Below, in pieces: positions 15,801-21,529 of a stretch of DNA of 21,529 bases. Where the stretch lies: positions 5,775 to 27,303 of the forward strand of contig DDTZ01000018.1 of the NCBI GenBank assembly GCA_002344565.1, given 5' to 3'. The position numbers and the translations under genes were made by a program. The DNA is from Bdellovibrionaceae bacterium UBA2351 (lineage in GTDB: Bacteria > Bdellovibrionota > Bdellovibrionia > Bdellovibrionales > Bdellovibrionaceae). The first letter of the stretch is position 1. Each line of letters starts with the position of its first letter. Below the pieces are notes generated by a model, which worked only from the letters and a program-made list of their open reading frames with translations, was not told the origin of the DNA and did not search any database.

Positions 15801-18800
15801 AAGGGTTGGTGTACAAGATAGAAGATTGGCCGAATCTGGTCGTCTCTTGGATAGATCAGATTCTTTAAATTCAATTTCTAAATCTTCTCTGCGTTTGCGC
15901 CCAAGTAGACCTGTATGCTCACGCGCAAAGATGCGTTCAATATCACCTGATTCATAAATATCTCTATAGAAAGATTTTTCTTGAACCTTAGTTTTAGAAA
16001 AGTGCCCTTTACAGTGAGTAATGACACAGCCGAGCCCCAAGTAAGTATTCACTTCATCAGCAGGAACCACTGTTTTGTGTGCACAAGTATCGCACTCTAA
16101 GGCAACTACTTTATTCGTGAGTCTAATCAATTCGGGATTGATTCCGAAGTTTTTGAAGTTTCTCTTGCTTGTAACGGAATTGAAAATTCCTCTCTGTTCC
16201 AATTTTTCAAAAAGACTTCGGTAAAGTGGCGTAATATCTTCTCGGCGATAAGTTCTATTTCCACCGATAAGAAAGTTCTTTTTAAACCAGAACGTAAACC
16301 AATTATCCCCATGAGCGATTGTTCCAGCATAGTCAAAAATTTTTCCTTCTGGATCAAAAGAAATAAATTTAGGCAAGGCCCCAACTTCGCTTCCGTCTAA
16401 TCGACCTTTCGGAAGACGACTGATCCATTCTAGCCCTGCTTTTTTCTTATCTAGCTCCCAAGCTGATTCTTTGTATCGATAATCTTTGAAAAATTCAAAC
16501 CCGATGCAACCACGAATCAAGGTTCGCTCTAAAATACCTAGAACGAAAAACTTAAATTGATTCAAGCCTGCTTGCCTTACAGATTCGTGATGATTGGATA
16601 AATCATCAAAGAGTGACTGGATCACAGACTCAATCTTGCTAAAGGCAATATAAGCCGCAGAACTGAGGGTTTTTTCTAAAGTACGACCTACTTGCGAGCG
16701 CAGAGAATACTCTAAGTAAAGCTCCCAAAGAGTTCTCGGCAAAAGCAAATCCCACAGTTCTGTCTTCTTTTTCTTTTCAAAGTAATCTTCATAAACCTCA
16801 AGTCCTGCTAGGTCACTTGGACAAAAAGTAGCGGCAGCTTTATCTTCACCGAGTTCTTTCTTCCAATGCTCTAAAAATGGAGAAGCCACATCTATTAGCA
16901 ATGGTTCTGATTTTAATGTTGATAGATACGACTGAATTGCTGTTCTAAAATTAAAGCGAAAGGTTCTAGCGTTATAGTAACCAGCCCGATGAGAAGCATC
17001 TTGAACAGAATCAGAGAATACCAAAAGTTTCTTGGTATTTTGTGGATTTAATTTCGACAAAAATAGCTGACCGTTTACGATACTGGTTAGAGTTGTGCCA
17101 CGGCTTGCGAGTAATCGTAGGCTATCTCTTGAGTCACAAGACGGACACTGTCTTTTATCTCTCTTCTTCTCCTCTGATAGAGAAGCCCATTTCCTAAACA
17201 CATTCCATTTCGTGCTGCAAGCAGGACAGTGATCGTGCTGCATTTCCCCTGTTGTAGCGTACTCGAAAAGACCGCACTCTGGACAAATTTTAACTTTATC
17301 CTCAAGAGTCATCTGCTCACCTGAATCGGTTGTGAGTCTTAGTTCTTGAGCCTCTAGCTCTCTCCAAGGAAATAGGTAGCGAACATGAGAATCAGCCTGA
17401 GCATATTTTTCATAAATTTTTTGAATATCCCACTCAAACTCTTGGTGACGATCTACAGAAACAAGATAACCAAGCTCGCCACATTCTTCACAGAACACTG
17501 GTGGCAAATGTCTTGATTCTTTTTTATTAGATTTTTCTTCAAGCCATTTAAACTTAGGAGAATTATAATCAAGTGTTGATAAAAGCCTTCTTAGTTCTCT
17601 AATCCATAACTGAACACGAACAAAGAATAGTGGGATATTTCTTTTACTTGCTCCAAAGCTTACTTCTTTAGTTGCATGAGCAATCAAAGATAAAAAGCTA
17701 TAAAGCTGGCGAGAAGTAATATCTAGTTCCTTTAAAACGGCTTCTTCTGTTTGTGGCTTCCCATCAAGGGCTTCAAGCAAATCTTTAGCAAGCGAATGAG
17801 AAAGAATCTTCTGACCCAAATCGTTTGATCCAGACGCAGAACCTTTAAACCAAAGCGCAGACTGTTTTAAAGCATATTCATCTAAAGAAACGTCACCCTT
17901 AAACTCAAGCTCATCAGAATCATTAGGAATATCCTTGAAAGAAGTGCTTACTCCAAAAAAGACTTCATCAATCGTTTCACGGGATTCTTTGATGATGGAG
18001 TCTTTGTCAAAACCAACACCAAACAATCTTCCAGCAAACTTTCTTAAAACTTCTGAGCCTTCAAGACCCGAAAGCAAGGTTGCAGAAGTTCCAACACAAG
18101 AAATCTTTTCATTTGAGATTTGAAGCTTTGCCTTTAAACGTCGAATCAGTAGGGAAACGTCACTCCCTTGCGCTCCATCGTAGGTATGCATTTCATCCAG
18201 CACAAGATATTGCATTGAAGAATCTTCGCCAGTAGCTCCATTCCACAAATCTTTAAACTCTGGCTTCATTAAAAGAAGATCGAGCATTTTGTAGTTCGTA
18301 AGCAAAATATCAGGAGGATTTTTGATAATAGTTTTTCGATCATCAATAATATGATCCGAACCCATCGCTTTGTGTGTAGTACGTTTTTCCCCAGCATCAC
18401 GATCTTCACCCACCAAAATGCCAGCAGTAACTTGATCTCGAAGCTCTGGATAGGCATTAACGATTTCGGCAATACGTCTTGCTTGGTCAAAAGCCAAGGC
18501 GTTCATTGGGTAAAGGATAATGACCTTAACACCAGCTTTTTTATTATTTCGCAGGCAGTGATCCAAAACCGGAATTAAGAAACATTCAGTTTTACCTGAA
18601 CCAGTACCAGTTACCACCAACGTATTTTGTGGAGCTTTTCCTTTAGAGGTAATTCGCTTAAATGCCTCAACCTGATGACCAAAAGGTCTGAACTGAGGAG
18701 TTAGCTCAAGCAGATCAGTTGGTAAGTTGGACGCAGCTTTAAATGGGAGTTTAATGTCAATATACGGCCCACGAAAAAGACCATTTTCTCCACGAATATG

Positions 18801-18917
18801 ACTCTCAAGATTTTTAGCAAAACCAGCGTTCTTGATATTAAACGTCGTATTTAAATAGCTGACGAGGTTTTCTTTAACGTGATAAGCGAGTGCGCTGGGA
18901 ATGAGTGTTTCTTGCAT
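12870..18917 (-). CDS. Giant DEAD/DEAH helicase with DUF1998 and C-terminal nuclease-like domain (DruE/DISARM-like)
   Basis: This 2015-aa protein starts at ATG 18917, with GGGG 6 nt upstream. A GTG at 18920 is also in frame. Superfamily 2 motifs are Q-motif-like 'RPFGHQ' near 78, Walker A 'GTGSGKT' (104-110), 'DEMH' (241-244), 'SAT' (278-280) and 'QIGRAGR' (1066-1072). Several CxxC zinc pairs lie between the two RecA lobes. DUF1998 follows, with 'FDSVPGGTGF' (1614-1623) and zinc cysteines C1647, C1649, C1658 and C1661. After this, 'ADFYIE' (D1786), 'IYLDGFRYH' (D1804, H1809) and a later 'VWSMNW' resemble a Vsr/DUF559-type nuclease fold. Domain order and size recall DruE of Druantia and a fusion of DISARM DrmA and DrmB. 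Its ATG overlaps the methyltransferase stop by 1 nt. It likely translocates on invading DNA. Confidence 0.85.
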   Translation of the reverse strand: MQETLIPSALAYHVKENLVSYLNTTFNIKNAGFAKNLESHIRGENGLFRGPYIDIKLPFKAASNLPTDLLELTPQFRPFGHQVEAFKRITSKGKAPQNTLVVTGTGSGKTECFLIPVLDHCLRNNKKAGVKVIILYPMNALAFDQARRIAEIVNAYPELRDQVTAGILVGEDRDAGEKRTTHKAMGSDHIIDDRKTIIKNPPDILLTNYKMLDLLLMKPEFKDLWNGATGEDSSMQYLVLDEMHTYDGAQGSDVSLLIRRLKAKLQISNEKISCVGTSATLLSGLEGSEVLRKFAGRLFGVGFDKDSIIKESRETIDEVFFGVSTSFKDIPNDSDELEFKGDVSLDEYALKQSALWFKGSASGSNDLGQKILSHSLAKDLLEALDGKPQTEEAVLKELDITSRQLYSFLSLIAHATKEVSFGASKRNIPLFFVRVQLWIRELRRLLSTLDYNSPKFKWLEEKSNKKESRHLPPVFCEECGELGYLVSVDRHQEFEWDIQKIYEKYAQADSHVRYLFPWRELEAQELRLTTDSGEQMTLEDKVKICPECGLFEYATTGEMQHDHCPACSTKWNVFRKWASLSEEKKRDKRQCPSCDSRDSLRLLASRGTTLTSIVNGQLFLSKLNPQNTKKLLVFSDSVQDASHRAGYYNARTFRFNFRTAIQSYLSTLKSEPLLIDVASPFLEHWKKELGEDKAAATFCPSDLAGLEVYEDYFEKKKKTELWDLLLPRTLWELYLEYSLRSQVGRTLEKTLSSAAYIAFSKIESVIQSLFDDLSNHHESVRQAGLNQFKFFVLGILERTLIRGCIGFEFFKDYRYKESAWELDKKKAGLEWISRLPKGRLDGSEVGALPKFISFDPEGKIFDYAGTIAHGDNWFTFWFKKNFLIGGNRTYRREDITPLYRSLFEKLEQRGIFNSVTSKRNFKNFGINPELIRLTNKVVALECDTCAHKTVVPADEVNTYLGLGCVITHCKGHFSKTKVQEKSFYRDIYESGDIERIFAREHTGLLGRKRREDLEIEFKESDLSKRRPDSANLLSCTPTLEMGIDIGDLSATVVGALPKSSSNYQQQIGRAGRKSGSAFVVAIAQSRPRDLLYFRYPEELIAGNIEPPGCFLDAPDILRRQFFAYLFDQHYADFSKGIEKLSVTGLRKEVRESSEAGFIKNFHSTLQDSSSKNLDSFKSRFSSDEVSSETWSDLISDFSPKSGRIPFVDRLKKIIEGFDYELNQLDHLDRSLKEKISPFEDQESKGVSFNKEKAEEFRDLKREKATLEAQKELLGSKDGFFEFLTHYGFLPNYAFHEDAVELVGLILDETKESGKKISIKHRETFDRPAKIALRELAPMNTFYGGGYKLQIDQIDVGGKTRTLIEDWRVCRACGYLARDSKENQSKSCPRCSDLQWGDRGALTKMLKLHKAIALETAHSSQIGDEAEDRQKKFFKVRPFFDYPKSSVKQAWACSSDSFVFGIEFLSRMTLREINFGSEENLTADKIEIAGEELPRGFHICHECGRVAQQERDGHEKIHHMASCKFAKTATTPDARKLKPTDPPVMLYRELQSEAIRVLLPVSEFDADVRTASIRAAFMLGFIKRFGGKPIHLEIGQQRILEPGEERLSKRYLVIFDSVPGGTGFLRELWDKDSFFDMIEISLKTMNECSCASSQELDGCPRCILAGATQYDLPDVSRQEAVKYLEQILKHKKEMKELDGGLDVVEVEGFLDSDLEYRFLALMRNLNEREMKDKLLRFGVEVTDVKIPTDPKKDIEFSVKKKDSEAIASYKMKHQKVLNTGAKETIADFYIERTDATARPVAIYLDGFRYHAGPQTSDRLTADFIKREALFNGDGVDKHTVWSMNWKDIETFEREPQDHPARYFDLECMDQNEFLGQNPMIQLFRVLIGESPEKSFTQALRGAAQNQKISPARCSSGLLKILEEIEVTRNVTTELNSALLKNQGTELTAITSKNDDCGFSFITKTGQAKPTSFIYFKSPQSVRETAMFYENWERLLYTFNILQLLSDELIVRVWAEE

Positions 18918-21529
18918 CACCAGCCCCTTTCGTTAAAATGACGGTAAGCTTTTCTAATACCTTCTATTCGATTGAAATTTTTCTTTCGATCGTATGATTG
19001 TATTACTGGAAAAAAAACTTCATAAATTTGAATGACTTCTGACTCACTTAAACCAAAAGATAATGCAGTTAATGCCTCTAGCTCTACCGTTGCTTGTTCA
19101 CGTTCTAAATTCTTTCTAATTGAATTTTCGAGTTGAAATTCTTTTCCATATCCATTTAGCTTAAATCCAGATATTAATCTGTCTTCAGTAGAAGCTAGTG
19201 CCCCCAAAGATTGCCAAAGCTCATCGTAGTAAATTGTTAGCGCGTTAAGCGACAACGACCTTCTGGCAATAGAATAAAAATAATTTTCATTATCAGGAAT
19301 TGGGAATGTCTTGAAATCCTCAGTGAAGAAATTAGTTTTACCAAGTATTCTTAAAAGTGAATCAAATAGAAGTGTTCCAGCTAATCCAGCACAAATTGCT
19401 AGTTTTAATGGATCATCAATTGCTAAACTTCTTAAGCCATTTATATGGTTGAATTTCGGAGGGATGATGCTAGTAAATAAACATCTTTCATTTGAAGGAT
19501 GTATCATTCCTCTAGAAATCAATCTAAAGTATGATCTATATGGTTTGCCATTCAAAAGTGGGAATAAGGCATCCAACTCTTTTGGCGAAATTTTTAATTG
19601 ATATATCGTTCTAGGTAAAAATGATTTTGATATCGAGTTCAGATCAACTTCGTCAAAAGATTTGCTGCTGACATATTTTTCTTTTACTTGTTGGTAGATT
19701 GGATTATATGGACCAACATGAGGTCCCGATAAAACAACTTCATCGCCAGATTTAGGAATAGAATTATTTTTGACTGTATAACCTCTATCTTGCGCTGCTG
19801 TTTCATCAAACATGACAGAGCCAATACAATTATTCTCGCCTATCCATGATGCAAAAGTCCTCTTTGATATTGCAATCTTGTTTACAACTCCAAAAAGATC
19901 AGAGCTGTGCAGGTTTAGCAATCTAGGCGTTGAATTAGTTTCGTTGAGAAAAGTTGCAAATATATCAATTGCGGTTGAAGTAATCTTTACGATTCTCTTC
20001 TTGTGTCCGCGAACATCCCAGCTACCATTTTGATCTTTTATCAACGGGACTGCATTAGTCCCATCGGTGTCAGAATAGCATTGCTCAATTGTTTGTGGCA
20101 AAAGCAAGTTGCCGATATGATCAAATTCACTCGCCAAATTAGAGTTACCGGAAAAAATATTTACGCTGTACTTTTTTTGATTGTGTACTTCTGCAAATAA
20201 ATCTTTTTCATTTTGAAACTGAAAATGATATCTATACTTTTGATAAAATATTTTTCTTAAATTACCTGCATTTTTATCCTCTAGTATTCCATCTTCCTGA
20301 ATAAGACCAATTGCACCCGAGGAAGAGATTAAATAAAATGCAAGTACATTGAAAGCCTTATAGGTATTTTTAGGAACTCCTTGCAATACAGCGTAAAATT
20401 CGGTCTCCAACAAAAACGAATAACCCTGTGTTTGAATGTATTGACCGCTTAAATGATGCTTCAAATTTTCATTTTTTTGCTCATCAACAAAAACTCTGGT
20501 GTCAGAAGCATTTAGTTCGCACACCACAGGTATTACATCGTAGTCACTTACGAAAAGAGCATCTTGCCATTCAACTGCAACCCACGGGGGATTTCCTAAA
20601 ATCAGATCAAAACCGCTCGTAGAGATAATTTCAGGAAACTCAATTTCCCAATGAAAAAATCGCTCAGAATTATATTTTTCTTCAACAATGAATCTTAACT
20701 TTGAATCTATCGAACCATTCTCAAGAATTGATGCAAATACGTCACAAAGGGCTTCGTGCTTTGTTGGATAATTTTTTAGATCATCACCAGTTAAGAAGAA
20801 GGCAGAACACCAAAGATCACCACAAAGTTTTAAACGATCATAAGCAGCCTGTTTTTTGTCGGCATCCTTGCTTGTAATAAGTTCTTTTAAAACGCCTTCT
20901 GCTTTTATTTGAAGAGTTTTAATTTTGTCGTGAGACGATTCTAGTTTTGAAGAAATTAAATCTTTTCTGAATGCTTGAAGCTTCTCGTATTGGTCAGCAT
21001 CATAATCTTTAAGACGCTTGCCATAGTTCATCATGCCGTCATCAAGTAGTAGCCAAGGATAAATCCCATCAGCTCCTTTTTTGAATCGCGCACCAATCAA
21101 ACTATTACCGACTTTAAGACGGCCTGTGAATTGCGGCGGTTCTTTACCTGCACCAATGCAGTTAAGCCATAAAGAGAAACGAGCAAGTTCGATGGCCGTT
21201 GGGTTTAAATCCACGCCATATACATTGTTTGAAATTAGCTTATACTTAATTTCCCAAAGACGCTTTTGCTTATCTTTAGGAGTTTTTAGTTCTCCGACGT
21301 TATCTTTTACTTCTAATTCAAGGATTCTATCTGCGATTTGGTTTACCGCTTCATTCAAGAAAGCCCCTGAACCCATTGCAGGCTCTAGGATTTTAATTGC
21401 CCATAAATCTTGAAGTGTCTTTTTATTTTCAAATAAAACTTTAAGCGAATATTTCACTGTACATTTAGTCAGTGATTCAGGCGTATAAAAACTTGCAAGT
21501 TTCTGACGATCTCGACCAGCAAGCCGATA
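18917..21529 (-). CDS. Class I adenine-N6 DNA methyltransferase (5' end outside window)
   Basis: The frame is open to the right edge, so at least 870 residues are present and the true start lies beyond it. A GTG at 21457 is internal: 24 in-frame codons before it encode 'RQKLASFYTPESLTKC', the conserved lead-in of this enzyme class. Motif I is 'ILEPAMGSGAF' (about 21356-21390), which binds S-adenosylmethionine. Motif IV is 'LILGNPPW' (about 20582-20605), the NPPW form used for adenine-N6 methylation. The remaining 550 residues look like a target-recognition part. No PD-(D/E)xK nuclease is visible in this portion, so cutting would come from partners. It resembles DISARM DrmMI, BREX PglX and Eco57I-type enzymes. 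It precedes the helicase gene with a TGATG junction, and would mark self DNA. Confidence 0.85.
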   Translation of the reverse strand, partial: YRLAGRDRQKLASFYTPESLTKCTVKYSLKVLFENKKTLQDLWAIKILEPAMGSGAFLNEAVNQIADRILELEVKDNVGELKTPKDKQKRLWEIKYKLISNNVYGVDLNPTAIELARFSLWLNCIGAGKEPPQFTGRLKVGNSLIGARFKKGADGIYPWLLLDDGMMNYGKRLKDYDADQYEKLQAFRKDLISSKLESSHDKIKTLQIKAEGVLKELITSKDADKKQAAYDRLKLCGDLWCSAFFLTGDDLKNYPTKHEALCDVFASILENGSIDSKLRFIVEEKYNSERFFHWEIEFPEIISTSGFDLILGNPPWVAVEWQDALFVSDYDVIPVVCELNASDTRVFVDEQKNENLKHHLSGQYIQTQGYSFLLETEFYAVLQGVPKNTYKAFNVLAFYLISSSGAIGLIQEDGILEDKNAGNLRKIFYQKYRYHFQFQNEKDLFAEVHNQKKYSVNIFSGNSNLASEFDHIGNLLLPQTIEQCYSDTDGTNAVPLIKDQNGSWDVRGHKKRIVKITSTAIDIFATFLNETNSTPRLLNLHSSDLFGVVNKIAISKRTFASWIGENNCIGSVMFDETAAQDRGYTVKNNSIPKSGDEVVLSGPHVGPYNPIYQQVKEKYVSSKSFDEVDLNSISKSFLPRTIYQLKISPKELDALFPLLNGKPYRSYFRLISRGMIHPSNERCLFTSIIPPKFNHINGLRSLAIDDPLKLAICAGLAGTLLFDSLLRILGKTNFFTEDFKTFPIPDNENYFYSIARRSLSLNALTIYYDELWQSLGALASTEDRLISGFKLNGYGKEFQLENSIRKNLEREQATVELEALTALSFGLSESEVIQIYEVFFPVIQSYDRKKNFNRIEGIRKAYRHFNERGW

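Noticed and set aside
12870..21529. Canonical DISARM or Druantia
   Set aside because: DISARM has separate drmA, drmB and drmC genes, and Druantia types I to III have other partners (DruA-D, DruM/F/G or DruH). Here one fused helicase pairs with a methyltransferase and none of those partners is visible, so I use the names only as resemblance.

Overview
The window looks like a Gram-negative chromosome segment, most likely from a Bdellovibrio-like predator (Bdellovibrionota). The main clue is the HNH protein at 4694-5578: its 'LHHLREVERRRL.AELGY' N-terminus and 'QIDHI.P.AKGG...NLR.LCRNCNQRAA' C-terminus match a family I know as multicopy in Bdellovibrio. An outer-membrane beta-barrel protein and a TruC-type pseudouridine synthase fit a Gram-negative host. 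The taxonomic call is inference from recalled family resemblance. No rRNA, tRNA, CRISPR array or insertion sequence was recognised.

Layout. Positions 1-6108 hold ordinary single genes and short operons: a possible gene tail (1-78), a tetR-doxX pair behind a perfect 36-bp palindrome, a predicted outer-membrane beta-barrel protein, truC (convergent with the previous gene), a secreted cysteine-containing orphan, an HNH endonuclease and an unrecognised 143-aa protein. Positions 6109-6546 hold an unlisted small gene (46 aa, minus strand) with its own predicted promoter and hairpin-bearing leader.

From 6547 to the right edge everything is on the minus strand and tightly packed, like one operon, transcribed right to left. 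The order is a class I adenine-N6 DNA methyltransferase (5' end outside the window), a 2015-aa DUF1998 helicase with a C-terminal nuclease-like domain, a Cap4/DUF4297-like nuclease-type protein, a small middle protein, an SMC/Rad50-like ABC ATPase with a zinc hook, a Cas4-like plus DEDDh (DUF2779) double nuclease, and a small TIR protein with a C-terminal membrane anchor. Junctions are overlaps of 1, 14 and 4 nt or gaps of roughly 14 to 50 nt.

How the parts may work together (inference). The methyltransferase and the DruE/DISARM-like helicase form a modification-plus-helicase anti-phage module. The next three genes have the architecture of an ABC-three-component (ABC-3C) conflict system. The last two add a nucleic-acid-degrading enzyme and a likely NAD-consuming or signalling TIR effector. 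Each class is known from defence islands, but I do not recognise this seven-gene combination as a named system. It could be one composite system or several systems stacked in an island, and the sequence alone does not decide between these.
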